Notes: generated from the letters alone by a model not told the origin. A stretch of 64,000 nucleotides of DNA from CAUZIZ01 sp965218775 (GCA_965218775.1 CBDCLS010000004.1:558001-622000), one strand, 5' to 3'. Positions 1 through 8,559 are shown, numbered from the stretch's first letter. Made by a program: numbers and translations.

Positions 1-2
1 CG

Positions 3-371
3 GACAGTGGAACTGACGAGTTCTGCCATTTTACTCTCAACTTCTCCGACGACCGAGTCGCCGCCATCACCTGCGGCACCCACCTACAACGGGAGCAAAC
101 CTACTCAATCTATGGGGATCTAGGCGCCATCCGGTTACCGATGGCCTATGTCCCCAAGGCCAGCAAGAGCAACAGGGTCCTGGTCTCGACAGAGGAGGGG
201 GAAAAGCAGCACACCGTATCTCCGACCGACCAATATGCCGTAGAAGTCGATGCCTTCGTGGCCGCCTGCCGGGGCGATCGCGACCCCAGGATTGAAAGCG
301 GTCTAGAAAACATGTCCATCCTGGACGCGGTTCGCCGGGCCTGCCATACGGGGCAGGTTGAAACAATATAG
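3..371 (+). CDS. Gfo/Idh/MocA-family oxidoreductase, C-terminal part
   Basis: The reading frame is open from the window edge and stops at TAG 369-371, so only the last ~122 residues are present. The visible part resembles the C-terminal α/β domain of Gfo/Idh/MocA NAD(P)-dependent sugar oxidoreductases: a strand ending in AAITCGTH, then the YGDLGAIRL turn, a charged loop and the closing segment YAVEVDAFVAACRGDRDP followed by SILDAVRRACHTGQ. The cofactor-binding Rossmann half lies outside the window, so substrate cannot be inferred. The family assignment rests on this C-terminal pattern and is fairly secure; the exact function is unknown. Confidence 0.7.
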   Translation, partial: DSGTDEFCHFTLNFSDDRVAAITCGTHLQREQTYSIYGDLGAIRLPMAYVPKASKSNRVLVSTEEGEKQHTVSPTDQYAVEVDAFVAACRGDRDPRIESGLENMSILDAVRRACHTGQVETI

Positions 372-392
372 ATGGGAACGAGGATCAAATCC

Positions 393-547
393 CAAGATAC
401 AAGATACAAACAAGCTCCAAGCACCAAATCACAAACGCAGAATCCGAGCCATTTTTTTAGGCCTGGGAACTGTGCGGGGTGCCCAAGGATTGGAACTTGG
501 TGCTTGGAATTTGAGATTTGTTTGTATCTTGTACCTTGTATCTTGTT
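393..547. repeat. Imperfect inverted-repeat element upstream of the ferredoxin-kinase gene
   Basis: Left arm 393-437 (rich in CAAGATACAAGATACAAAC and CCAAGCACCAAAT) is the imperfect reverse complement of right arm 492-547 (TTGGTGCTTGG ... TTTGTATCTTGTACCTTG). The arms could fold into a long stem with a ~55-nt loop that ends 20 nt before the GTG start at 568. A short relic of the same motif (CACCAAGATACAAGAGACAAG) lies at 4040-4060 just before typA, so this looks like a dispersed repeat family. A transcript hairpin is possible but unproven. Confidence 0.6.
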
Positions 548-567
548 ACTTTTAAGACGGAGCGACC

Positions 568-2238
568 GTGGCAAAACTTCACTATCTGCCTGATGGCAAG
601 GACATAGAGGTCCCTGAGGGGAAGACGATTCTTCAGACCTCGCTTCAGGCGGGCATTCCGCACGCGCACGTCTGCTTCGGGCGAACGCGTTGTACGACTT
701 GCCGTGTATTGATCCTCGAAGGGCTGGAGCACTGCAATCAAAGGAATCCGAAAGAGGACATGGTAGCGCACCAGTTTCACTACCAACCGGAGACCAGACT
801 GGCCTGCCAGACCACCGTCAACGGTGATGTGAAGCTGCGCCGTCTGGTTACCGACGAGCACGATCTGGCCTTGACCGTCCAGCTCATCGTGGAGCGAGTG
901 CGAGCCGAAGTGCAGAGCATGCGTCGTCCGGAAGACCTACTCAAGGTTGCGGGAGTCATGTGGGAAGGCCTTCACGATGTAGGACTGTCCGCAGATTACT
1001 GCGCTATCGAGATCTTCGACCAGGAAAGAACCCAGTCTGAAACCTATGCCGTCACAACCGGATGGATGGAGGAGCAATACGGAGTGGCACCCTCTATTCG
1101 CGACCTCCTTCCCGGCGTGAACGTCTACTCTACCCAGTGCCGGTTGGACGAGTCTGCCGAAGTAAGCCCAGAGGCCCGGATCTTGACGGCAGAAAGCTCG
1201 GCGGAAGAATGGCATCAACATCAGGAGTTTCTGAGACGATCCTGGGATCTGAGCGGAATCGAAGAGGTCAGGGTTCCGACCTCGTGGGCGGTGGTCCCCT
1301 TTTCCTATGGCCGCCTGAGCCTGCAGAGCTTTGCCAAGAAGGAGCTGCCGCCACAGACACTCAAGACCTTGGAGGTCTATGCCGATGCGATTTCCCTCGC
1401 TTATGCCCGGTTCCTGGACATCCGGAGTCTGGAAGGGCGCAACCAGGAGCTCCAGACTGCCTACCAGAAGCTTCAGGAAACCCAGGCACAGCTGGTTCAT
1501 TCCGCAAATATGGCAGCAATGGGACAACTCGTTGCCGGTGTCGCCCACGAGCTGAATACACCCCTGGGGGCGCTTAAGAGCAATATCGACGTGTTTCAGC
1601 GGGGTCTTCTCAAGTTAGAAGGTTCACTGGGAGAGCAGGCCGGGGCCGGCGAGAACGAGTCCACCCGAATCCTCCAGCACCTTGAAAAGCTGGCTGGCGT
1701 CAGCGTCGAAGCTGTGGAACGAGCGGGGACGATCGTGACCGATCTTCGCAGATTCGCCCGTCTGGACGAGGCGGAGTTTGGCCGCGTCGATCTACACGAG
1801 GGCCTCGATAGAACGCTGTCCCTGCTGGCGCGGGAATTGGGCAGCACCGTCAGGGTCCACAAAGACTATGCGGACCTGCCACTCGTCGATTGCTATCCCA
1901 AACAGCTGAACCAGGCCTTCATGAACCTGCTAATGAATGCGGGACAAGCGATGGAAGAAGAAAAAGGTGAAATCCTCATCAAGACTGCTCACCAGAAGGA
2001 TGAGGTGCTGGTTGAGATTCGCGACACGGGCAAGGGAATACCCGAGGAACAACTCGAGAAGATCTTCGAGCCGGGATTCACGACCAAGGGTGTCGGTGTG
2101 GGAACAGGTCTCGGTCTATCCATCGTGCACCAGATCATCGAGAGGCACCGGGGTCGAATCGAGGTGGAGAGCCAGGTTGGACAAGGAGCCAGCTTCAAGA
2201 TCTGGTTGCCGTTGGCAGCGGAGAAATCTGAGAACTAG
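568..2238 (+). CDS. [2Fe-2S] ferredoxin / histidine kinase fusion protein
   Basis: A 556-residue putative redox-responsive sensor kinase with no membrane segment. Residues 1-95 form a plant-type [2Fe-2S] ferredoxin domain with C36, C42, C45 and C80; the C-x5-C-x2-C spacing is that of ferredoxins fused to adenylate cyclases. Residues ~100-280 look GAF-like, and ~285-315 are a coiled coil (RNQELQTAYQKLQETQAQ). The kinase core follows: H-box VAHELNTPLG with H327, N-box from N448 (NQAFMNLLMNAGQAM), DTGKGIP, then FEPGFTTK and GTGLGLSIV. No receiver domain is attached and no response regulator lies next to it. The start is GTG at 568. A neighbouring membrane cytochrome gene downstream hints at an electron-transport role, which is inference. 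Confidence 0.88.
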   Translation: MAKLHYLPDGKDIEVPEGKTILQTSLQAGIPHAHVCFGRTRCTTCRVLILEGLEHCNQRNPKEDMVAHQFHYQPETRLACQTTVNGDVKLRRLVTDEHDLALTVQLIVERVRAEVQSMRRPEDLLKVAGVMWEGLHDVGLSADYCAIEIFDQERTQSETYAVTTGWMEEQYGVAPSIRDLLPGVNVYSTQCRLDESAEVSPEARILTAESSAEEWHQHQEFLRRSWDLSGIEEVRVPTSWAVVPFSYGRLSLQSFAKKELPPQTLKTLEVYADAISLAYARFLDIRSLEGRNQELQTAYQKLQETQAQLVHSANMAAMGQLVAGVAHELNTPLGALKSNIDVFQRGLLKLEGSLGEQAGAGENESTRILQHLEKLAGVSVEAVERAGTIVTDLRRFARLDEAEFGRVDLHEGLDRTLSLLARELGSTVRVHKDYADLPLVDCYPKQLNQAFMNLLMNAGQAMEEEKGEILIKTAHQKDEVLVEIRDTGKGIPEEQLEKIFEPGFTTKGVGVGTGLGLSIVHQIIERHRGRIEVESQVGQGASFKIWLPLAAEKSEN

Positions 2239-2257
2239 GCAGAAACTCGCATTGCAA

Positions 2258-2291
2258 CCCTGGGCTACACGCAAATAACGCCTTCGGCGTA
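2258..2291. repeat. Short dispersed hairpin repeat (CCTGGGCTAC...CGCCTTCGGCGT type), copy 1
   Basis: This stretch (CCTGGGCTACACGCAAATAA then CGCCTTCGGCGTA) recurs in reverse complement at 17462-17493 with a few differences. It contains a small self-complementary core (ACGCCTTCGGCGT). It lies just after the ferredoxin-kinase stop. Nearby 2318-2337 (GAAGCTTCTTTCTCGAATGG) matches the tail of the larger repeat at 20569-20690 and 29689-29810, so the 2239-2468 gap seems assembled from repeat debris. Confidence 0.5.
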
Positions 2292-2468
2292 GGTGATAGC
2301 TCCTCCTGAGGTGAGAAGAAGCTTCTTTCTCGAATGGGGCCACCACCACAGATGCCAATCCTATCAACGAGAGGCGAGAGGATGGACAAGACCCTCACTC
2401 GATACCCGTCTTTCGACGTATCCCGATAAGGTCCGCCCGGACCACCTACACTCTCCACGACCTTGATG

Positions 2469-2745
2469 CTAGTGCCCTGACACATAAATACTGCTATGTT
2501 TGCAGATGGGTCTTGTGAGGCGAGATCAAGGCGGGAGGAGGAAGACGATGCTTGGCCATCTTCGACGACGACCAACGCAGAGATCGGCCACAACCCCCAT
2601 CTGCCCTACGGGTGGCGACGGGACGGGCCGATTTCTTTGTCACCCCTCCTCCACTATGGCCAAGCATGGTGTTCGTCGTCGTTTCGCGAACTCGACCCGT
2701 CGCGCTCGCCACAAACATAGCAGTATTTATGTGTCAGGGCACTAG
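2469..2745. mobile_element. Non-autonomous element with perfect 34-nt terminal inverted repeats (copy A)
   Basis: Arms 2469-2502 and 2712-2745 are exact reverse complements over 34 nt (starting CTAGTGCCCTGACACATAAA). The outer CTAG on both sides is compatible with either a TA (IS630/mariner-like) or a CTAG target duplication. The ~210-nt interior is clearly homologous, in opposite orientation, to the element at 43538-43813, including long shared blocks around GCCCTACGGGTGGCGACGGG and GATGCTTGGCCATC. No transposase is encoded. It lies between the kinase and the cytochrome gene, ending 115 nt before the cytochrome start. This fits a MITE mobilised in trans; the family of the helper enzyme is not determinable here. 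Confidence 0.85.
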
Positions 2746-2860
2746 GCTCAACAACTGGGTCGTCGACCCCGTTGGACTTGATCCGGAATCCAGTGCTTGG
2801 GATTTCTTTGGGAATTGGGTACCTGTGACCTGGTGCCCCTATTCGATCGGAGGTGTATCC

Positions 2861-4024
2861 ATGAGTCCTCTAGTAACTTCAGTACTCGGTGTGGTCTTCG
2901 TCATCGTAGCCGGCGTCCAGGTCTGGCTGATGCTCGAAGTAGTCGGGCGGGAAAAGCCCAGATTCAACCCTGACCTCCTGAGCCGCATTCACCGAATCAA
3001 CGGCTACTTGTTCGCCGCACTCTACCTGATGTTTCTCTACCTCATGATCAAGAAGGTGGCCGGTGCGAACGCCCCCTTGGACACCAAGACGATCATTCAC
3101 ATGACCCTGGCGATATCGATCATCCCCATCTTGGTGATCAAGATTCTGATCGTTCGGTTCTACCCCAATCTCTTCGATACGATCGTGCCCTTGTTGGGGA
3201 TCGGGGTTCTGACGCTGACCACCTCGCTGGTCGCCATCAGCGGTGGCTACTACCTCGTAAAGAGTGCCAGCACAAAGTATGTGAGCACCTTCGACCCTTC
3301 CTTGACCTACCTGGATCTGGCCGTAGGTCGCCAGATGCTCATAGACAAATGCAACCGCTGTCACGATCTGACCAGAGTCTTCACCATGGTCAAAACGCCG
3401 GACGAGTGGAAGACCACCGTAAATCGAATGGTGGAGAGGGATCCCACCTGGATCGGCTCGGGACAAATCGATCAGATCGTCTACTTCCTGAGCGAGCGCC
3501 AGAACATCAACCAGACCGAGCAGATCCTCACCGTCCAGATCGAAACGCTCATGGACACCAAGTGTTCCCGATGCCACAACATTGAACGGGTCTTTGCGCA
3601 GCGCCGCTCACGCCAGGAATGGCGAAGGCTGGTCGCCAGAATGAGCAATCGGCATCGTAGTTGGATTACCGACACGGAGGCGAACCTGATTGGGGACTAC
3701 CTGATCGACATCTACGGCGTCAAAGAGGAGACCCAGATCCGGAAGGCAGCACTGCTGGCACCCCCAGTCAAGCGCGAGATCGACTTCGTCCCCCTCTCCA
3801 AGAAGCTGGGGTGCGTGTTCTGCCACGGAGAACAGGGATATGGGGAAGCGCCCGGAACCCCCGACTGGACCAGCTCTCAGTGGCAAGATGAGCGAAGCGA
3901 TGCGGACCTGACCGAGTCCATTCTGAAGGGCAAAGCACAGATGCCGAAGTTTGAGGGTAAACTAACTACGGATGAGATAGAAGCCGCAGTGAGGTACGTT
4001 CGATCTTTCAGAAATAGCAAGTAG
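2861..4024 (+). CDS. Membrane-anchored triheme cytochrome c
   Basis: A 387-residue protein with four N-terminal membrane helices (about 5-25, 47-64, 77-97, 106-128) and a soluble C-terminal part holding three CxxCH haem-c sites: CNRCH (C164), CSRCH (C235) and CVFCH (C318). The first two lie in tandem, similar modules (cytochrome motif, then a W- and R-rich segment, then a helix before the next module), implying internal duplication. The last is followed by a class-I-like segment (LKGKAQMPKFEGKL). The start ATG 2861 is chosen because GGAGGT lies 9 nt upstream; the open frame running further upstream crosses the mobile element and is not credible. It probably carries electrons from a quinol-side membrane module to periplasmic acceptors. 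The partner is unknown. Confidence 0.82.
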   Translation: MSPLVTSVLGVVFVIVAGVQVWLMLEVVGREKPRFNPDLLSRIHRINGYLFAALYLMFLYLMIKKVAGANAPLDTKTIIHMTLAISIIPILVIKILIVRFYPNLFDTIVPLLGIGVLTLTTSLVAISGGYYLVKSASTKYVSTFDPSLTYLDLAVGRQMLIDKCNRCHDLTRVFTMVKTPDEWKTTVNRMVERDPTWIGSGQIDQIVYFLSERQNINQTEQILTVQIETLMDTKCSRCHNIERVFAQRRSRQEWRRLVARMSNRHRSWITDTEANLIGDYLIDIYGVKEETQIRKAALLAPPVKREIDFVPLSKKLGCVFCHGEQGYGEAPGTPDWTSSQWQDERSDADLTESILKGKAQMPKFEGKLTTDEIEAAVRYVRSFRNSK

Positions 4025-4062
4025 GACCAGGACAAAGCACCAAGATACAAGAGACAAGATAC

Positions 4063-5904
4063 ATGGCCGATTCTATAACCACACCCATCCGTAACATCGC
4101 TTTGATCGCACACGTGGATCATGGCAAGACTACCCTCGTGGACGGCATGCTGCGGCAAAGCGGCCTGTTCCGTAGCAACCAGGTCGTCCAGGACTGCATC
4201 ATGGATTCCGAGGATCTGGAGCGGGAACGCGGTATCACGATTCTGGCCAAGAATTGCGCATTGATCTACCGCGACACCAAGATCAACATCATCGACACAC
4301 CCGGGCACGCGGATTTCGGCGGCGAAGTCGAGCGGGTGCTCAGCATGGCCGATGGTGTCCTATTGCTGGTGGACGCGTTTGAAGGTCCCATGCCCCAGAC
4401 CCGATTTGTGCTGCGCAAGGCACTCGAACACGGGCTGATTCCGATTGTGGTGATCAACAAGATCGACCGGACCGACCAGCGCGCCACGGAGGTGCTGGAT
4501 GAGATCCTGGACCTCTTCATCGACCTGGATGCGGACGACAGTCAGCTGGATTTCCCAGTCCTCTATGCCTCTGGCCGAGGTGGGTATGCGTCCCTTGAAC
4601 CCCCTGCGGATGGGGGCACACTGGTACCGCTGTTCGAAACCATCATCCAAACCATTCCCCCTCCCAGCGGTGACAGCGAGGCCGTCTTGCAGATGCAGGT
4701 GGCCAACATCGCTTACAACGAATTCGTGGGCCGGATGGGCATCGGCCGGATCTACAACGGGCACCTGGAAAGCGGACAAACCGTGTGGTTGGACAAGGGT
4801 ACTTCGGACAGCCATACAGGAAAAATCAGCAAGTTGGAAGTGTTCGATGGTCTGGGCAAATCGGCCCGAGACCGGGTGGAACCCGGCGACATCGCCGTCG
4901 TGACCGGGCTGGAAGACATCGCGATAGGCGATACCTTGACGGATTCTGACCAACCGAAACCGATGCATCGGATCGCCATTGAAGAGCCGACCATCACCAT
5001 GAATTTCCTGGTCAACACCTCGCCCTTCGCGGGCAAGGAGGGCAAGTACGTCACCAGCCGCCAGTTGGGTCAACGCCTGGAGCGGGAGCTGCGCTCCAAC
5101 ATAGCACTTTCGGTCGAGGGCACCGGACTGGCCGACAGCTGGAAAGTGTCCGGCCGAGGTCTTTTGCATCTGAGCATCCTGATTGAAACCATGCGCCGGG
5201 AAGGCTATGAGCTCGCAGTCTCAAAGCCCAACGTGATCATGAAAACGATCGACGGCAAGACCTGCGAACCGGTGGAAGAGGTGGTGGTCGACTGCCAAGA
5301 AGAGTACGCCGGCCGTGTCATCGAACTGTTGGGTCAGAGACGGGGCGTCCTTGCAAGCATGGCGACCCGTGGCCAGGCTGCCCACCTGGAATTCAAGTGC
5401 CCGTCGCGGGGCCTGATCGGCCTGCGCAACCAGCTACTCAACAGCACCAAGGGAACGGCGACCTTCACTCACGTCTTCGATGGGTATGAACCGTTCCGAG
5501 GTGAGATTCGGCACCGCAACCGGGGGGTCTGTGTCGCTTCCGATCCGGGCAGGGTCACCGGATACGCGCTGTTCAACCTGCAGGACCGCGGCAGGTTCGT
5601 GGTCTCACCCGGCGAAAGCATCTACCCTGGCCAGATCGTAGGCGAGCATTGCCATGAAAGCGACATCGACGTGAATGCGTCCAAGGCCAAGCACCTGACG
5701 AACATGCGGGCGTCAAACAAGGATTCCGCGGTCAAGCTGCTAGGCATCCGTACCTTTTCGCTTGAAGAAGCACTCGAGTACATTGACGACGACGAGTTGG
5801 TAGAAGTGACGCCGGTCGCCATTCGCATGCGCAAAATTGAACTAGACCCAAAGCAACGCAAGCGACAGAAGCGCGACCGCAGGAAAGAAGTCGCAACGGT
5901 GTGA
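4063..5904 (+). CDS. typA: Ribosome-binding GTPase TypA/BipA
   Basis: A 613-residue translational GTPase of normal family length. The G-domain motifs are clear: G1 AHVDHGKTT (from ~A16), G2 region ERERGITI, G3 DTPGH, G4 NKID. Domain II, the two EF-G-like domains (GRGLLHLSILIETMRREGYE) and the BipA-specific C-terminal domain (GLIGLRNQLLNSTKGTA ... NMRASNKD) follow in order. BipA/TypA acts on 50S assembly and stress-condition translation. The gene starts 38 nt after the cytochrome stop, across a relic of the CAAGATACAAG repeat. The C-terminus is Lys/Arg-rich (KQRKRQKRDRRKE). Confidence 0.96.
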   Translation: MADSITTPIRNIALIAHVDHGKTTLVDGMLRQSGLFRSNQVVQDCIMDSEDLERERGITILAKNCALIYRDTKINIIDTPGHADFGGEVERVLSMADGVLLLVDAFEGPMPQTRFVLRKALEHGLIPIVVINKIDRTDQRATEVLDEILDLFIDLDADDSQLDFPVLYASGRGGYASLEPPADGGTLVPLFETIIQTIPPPSGDSEAVLQMQVANIAYNEFVGRMGIGRIYNGHLESGQTVWLDKGTSDSHTGKISKLEVFDGLGKSARDRVEPGDIAVVTGLEDIAIGDTLTDSDQPKPMHRIAIEEPTITMNFLVNTSPFAGKEGKYVTSRQLGQRLERELRSNIALSVEGTGLADSWKVSGRGLLHLSILIETMRREGYELAVSKPNVIMKTIDGKTCEPVEEVVVDCQEEYAGRVIELLGQRRGVLASMATRGQAAHLEFKCPSRGLIGLRNQLLNSTKGTATFTHVFDGYEPFRGEIRHRNRGVCVASDPGRVTGYALFNLQDRGRFVVSPGESIYPGQIVGEHCHESDIDVNASKAKHLTNMRASNKDSAVKLLGIRTFSLEEALEYIDDDELVEVTPVAIRMRKIELDPKQRKRQKRDRRKEVATV

Positions 5905-5916
5905 TCGCCCGCATGA

Positions 5917-6020
5917 AGTCAGGCGAGCTCAGCAGTCAAGAGCTATAGGCGAAGAGGGCGGGTGTCTCACCGGTGTGAATCAGCAGGCACGAGCGTCTTC
6001 GACTGGTGTTCCCCGCTCCA
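5917..6020 (-). pseudogene. 3'-terminal remnant of a PLP desulfhydrase-like gene
   Basis: About 104 nt closely match the 3' end of the intact desulfhydrase gene at 15437-16474 and its trailing sequence (compare 15435-15539). Read on the minus strand it encodes the family's last ~26 residues (GNTSRRRSCLLIHTGETP then ALFAYSS) and a stop. Nothing upstream of this segment matches. It is either the leftover of a deleted paralogue or a duplicated fragment, lying between typA and the glutathione peroxidase gene. Confidence 0.7.
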
Positions 6021-6098
6021 CCAATCTCTCTCTTCGATCAGGCCCCCATCCATTCCAGCCCTGCGCCAGGCAATCTGGCTCCTTTATTCTCTGCTTGA

Positions 6099-6686
6099 TT
6101 ACTGGGCAGCCAGTTCGCGCTCGATAACCTCCACTACAGAAGCATCGTCAGGTCGAGTCCGCGGCGAAAACCTTGCGACCACCTTTCCTACGCGACTCAG
6201 CAAGAATTTTTCGAAGTTCCAGCTGATCTCGCCGGGACCTTCGGGAGTGGTCTCCAGCGATTTGAGATGCTTGTACAAGTCGGCGGCTCCGTCGCCGTTG
6301 ACGTCGATCTTGGAAAACATGTCGAATTCGACGCCGTAGTTCTTTGTGCAGAAGGTGCGGATTTCTGCTGCGTTCCCAGGCTCCTGACCGCCAAACTGAT
6401 TGCACGGAAAGCCCAGAACCGTCAATCCCCGATCGGAGTACTTCTCGTGCAGGGCCTGAAGCTGGGCATACTGGGGGGTAAGGCCGCACTGGCTGGCCAC
6501 GTTGACGATCATCACAACCTGCCCAAGATAATCCCTCAGCTCCACCCGCTTCCCGTCCAGGGACATCATGGTGAAGTCAAGTACATCTGGAAGCTCACTC
6601 TTTTCTCCACTGCCGGGTCCGAAAGCAGCGGCGACCACCAAGGGGCTCAAGAGCAGGAGCAAAAAGGCAAAGAGAGTGTGGGACAT
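6099..6686 (-). CDS. Secreted Cys-type glutathione peroxidase
   Basis: A 195-residue glutathione peroxidase-family thiol peroxidase. It has a signal peptide (hydrophobic stretch ~5-21, cut near AAAFG). The catalytic tetrad is recognisable: C67 in NVASQCG (Cys, not selenocysteine), Q97 in FPCNQFGGQEPG and W156 in WNFEKF, plus the downstream Asn. C95 lies in the FPCNQF motif. Family members reduce hydroperoxides, most non-animal ones using thioredoxin. A predicted periplasmic site fits peroxide defence of exported proteins. It stands alone, convergent with typA and divergent from the next gene. Confidence 0.93.
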   Translation of the reverse strand: MSHTLFAFLLLLLSPLVVAAAFGPGSGEKSELPDVLDFTMMSLDGKRVELRDYLGQVVMIVNVASQCGLTPQYAQLQALHEKYSDRGLTVLGFPCNQFGGQEPGNAAEIRTFCTKNYGVEFDMFSKIDVNGDGAADLYKHLKSLETTPEGPGEISWNFEKFLLSRVGKVVARFSPRTRPDDASVVEVIERELAAQ

Positions 6687-6854
6687 GGGACAAATCTCCT
6701 TCGTTAGAGAGTTCTTCAGTCGCTATACTAACCCAAACTGAGCGCTGGCGGGAACGGGCCTGCTCTGTACCATGCCGGAACCGAGAAATGATGGTGTCAC
6801 CAGCGACACTGGTGATGACGCGGCTTCCGCGAAGAAGCCAGGAAGAAGAAAAGG

Positions 6855-8168
6855 ATGGATAGAAGGCAAATGCTTCGAGTCGGACTGGGCAGTTCCCTGC
6901 TGGCGGCCGTGGGGGCTCCATTCAATCGGTTGGCCAGGTCCCAGGCAGCTGAGCGAGGCCGATCCTTGGATCTCAGAATAACCGATCTGAGGACATTCGT
7001 CGTTGATGCCCAGACCGATGAGAACTTCGTCTTTGTCAAGATCTACACCAACCGGGGCATAACTGGGCTGGGCGAAGGCACGCTGACGGGCAAGGCGCGG
7101 ACCGTGGAGCAGGCAATCCTAGAGCACAAACGCTACCTGGTCGGCCAGGACCCCACCCAGATCGAACGGCACTGGCAGGGCATGTTTCGCGGTCCCCGCT
7201 ATCGAGGAGGACCGGTGCTGATGTCCGCTATCAGCGCTGTTGATATCGCACTCTGGGACATCCTGGGCCAGGCGCTGGGCCAGCCCATCTGGAAACTACT
7301 GGGAGGCAAGGCGCGCGACCGTGTGCGCGTCTATCCCCACACAGGTTCGGGACACCGCATTCTACACTCCCAGGACGCCAGTCGCGCCGATGCCGTGGAT
7401 GCGAACGACCTGGAAAGTTGGGTCGAGCTTTGGGTCAGACGAAAGGAAGAGGGGTGGACGGCTTGCAAGGGATCCTTCCTGCCTCGAAGAGGCCGTCTGA
7501 TGGAACCCGCGAAGGCGGTGCGCCAAGGGATCGAGCGGCTGGCTGCTGTGCGTGAGGCGGTTGGACCGGATTTCGACATCTGTGTAGAGCTACACGGACA
7601 GGCTACGACTCCGATGGCGGTCGAGTTTTGCCGAAGGGCTGAAGAATACAGACCCTTCTGGGTAGAGGAGCCCACGCAGTTGGAGGATCTCGGTGAACTG
7701 GCACACCTTCGCTCCCATACCAATGTGCCCCTGGCCACGGGCGAGCGGTTGTTTGGTAAGTACGGCTTCAGCGAGATCTGCGCCCGCCACCTGGTCGACT
7801 ATGTGCAGCCGGACGTGGTGCACTGCGGGGGCATTCTCGAAATGCGAAAGATCGCCGCCCTGGCCGATGCCTTCCGAATCGAGGTCGCTCCTCACAATCC
7901 TCAAAGCGAGGTGAGCACCCTCGCTTCACTTCACGTGTGTATGAGCACTCCCAATGCCACCATCCTGGAGATAGGCAGCGGTCAGTCCCCTTTCTGGGCG
8001 GATCTGTTCTACGGAGGTGCCGTAAAATTCGAAAAAGGTTATGCCCTGCCGCCGGATCGACCGGGCCTGGGATTGGATCTGGACGAAAGTGTCGCCGCCA
8101 AATACCCCTACAAACCTCAGAATTGGCGAAGTCTTCGATTCTCTGACGGTGCTATCGCAGATCGGTAG
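6855..8168 (+). CDS. Exported mandelate racemase/enolase-superfamily dehydratase (galactonate dehydratase-like)
   Basis: A 437-residue protein. The N-terminus MDRRQMLRVGLGSSLLAAVG resembles a Tat signal. Residues ~40-160 are the capping domain (NRGITGLGEGTLTGK) and the barrel follows. Predicted metal ligands are E245 (VELHG, where DgoD-type enzymes usually have Asp), E271 (WVEEP) and E297 (ATGER); H247 and H347 (APHNP) are the likely acid/base residues. This pattern is that of D-galactonate dehydratase-like acid-sugar dehydratases. Acid-sugar dehydration would yield 2-keto-3-deoxy acids, the substrates of the aldolase and kinase at 43.8-45.5 kb, but those genes are far away so a pathway link is only inference. 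GGAAGAAG precedes the start. Confidence 0.82.
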   Translation: MDRRQMLRVGLGSSLLAAVGAPFNRLARSQAAERGRSLDLRITDLRTFVVDAQTDENFVFVKIYTNRGITGLGEGTLTGKARTVEQAILEHKRYLVGQDPTQIERHWQGMFRGPRYRGGPVLMSAISAVDIALWDILGQALGQPIWKLLGGKARDRVRVYPHTGSGHRILHSQDASRADAVDANDLESWVELWVRRKEEGWTACKGSFLPRRGRLMEPAKAVRQGIERLAAVREAVGPDFDICVELHGQATTPMAVEFCRRAEEYRPFWVEEPTQLEDLGELAHLRSHTNVPLATGERLFGKYGFSEICARHLVDYVQPDVVHCGGILEMRKIAALADAFRIEVAPHNPQSEVSTLASLHVCMSTPNATILEIGSGQSPFWADLFYGGAVKFEKGYALPPDRPGLGLDLDESVAAKYPYKPQNWRSLRFSDGAIADR

Positions 8169-8192
8169 GTAAGGCCTTTCCTCGGAACTCTT

Positions 8193-8461
8193 TCATTGCT
8201 CTGAGCCAGACGGCAGCAGCTTCACCAAATCGCGCCCCATTTGGAACTGGTCGTGCAGATGACTGTAGAAAAACAGGCCTTGACGTCCGACCAGCCTGAG
8301 GTTTTCAAAGTGCTCTATCCCTTCCAAGACTTGCTGGACATTGTCGCGGTAGTCAAGATCGTAAACAGGGTAGGCATTGGGAAGGACATGATGCTGCCAG
8401 TCCAAAACGCGGGATGGCTGGAGCAGGCCGTTAGAACTCAGCTCCTTTCGGACTCGATCAA
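8193..8461 (-). pseudogene. 3' part of the FAD oxidoreductase gene, severed by an IS insertion
   Basis: This segment encodes the C-terminal ~89 residues of the flavoprotein whose 5' part is at 12259-13330 (VDRVRKELSSNG ... LVGRQGLFFYSHLHDQFQMG ... LLPSGSEQ stop). Removing 8462-12258 (one CTAG copy plus the element) rejoins the halves in frame (…PTEDL-VDRVRKEL…) to give a 446-residue protein. The last motif (LVGRQGLFFYSHLHDQFQMGRD) is the FAD-contacting C-terminus of this amine-oxidase-like family. Without it the upstream part is unlikely to be functional. Confidence 0.88.
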
Positions 8462-8559
8462 CTAGCCCGGATTTCTCAAAGACAAGAAAAAGCAGTCAGC
8501 TCTATGTGATATAAAGTCTTTGTTATCAGATACTTAATAATCACAAGGAGCTGACTACT

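Noticed and set aside
2552..2745. Possible peptide shared by both MITE copies (QPPSALRVATGRADFF segment)
   Set aside because: The frame agreement breaks in the second half of copy B by a shift, so it reflects DNA homology rather than coding.
2552..2860. In-frame N-terminal extension of the triheme cytochrome
   Set aside because: It runs through the non-autonomous element and has no ribosome site, whereas ATG 2861 has GGAGGT upstream.
6099..6686. Selenoprotein version of the glutathione peroxidase
   Set aside because: The catalytic position is an ordinary Cys codon, not TGA.
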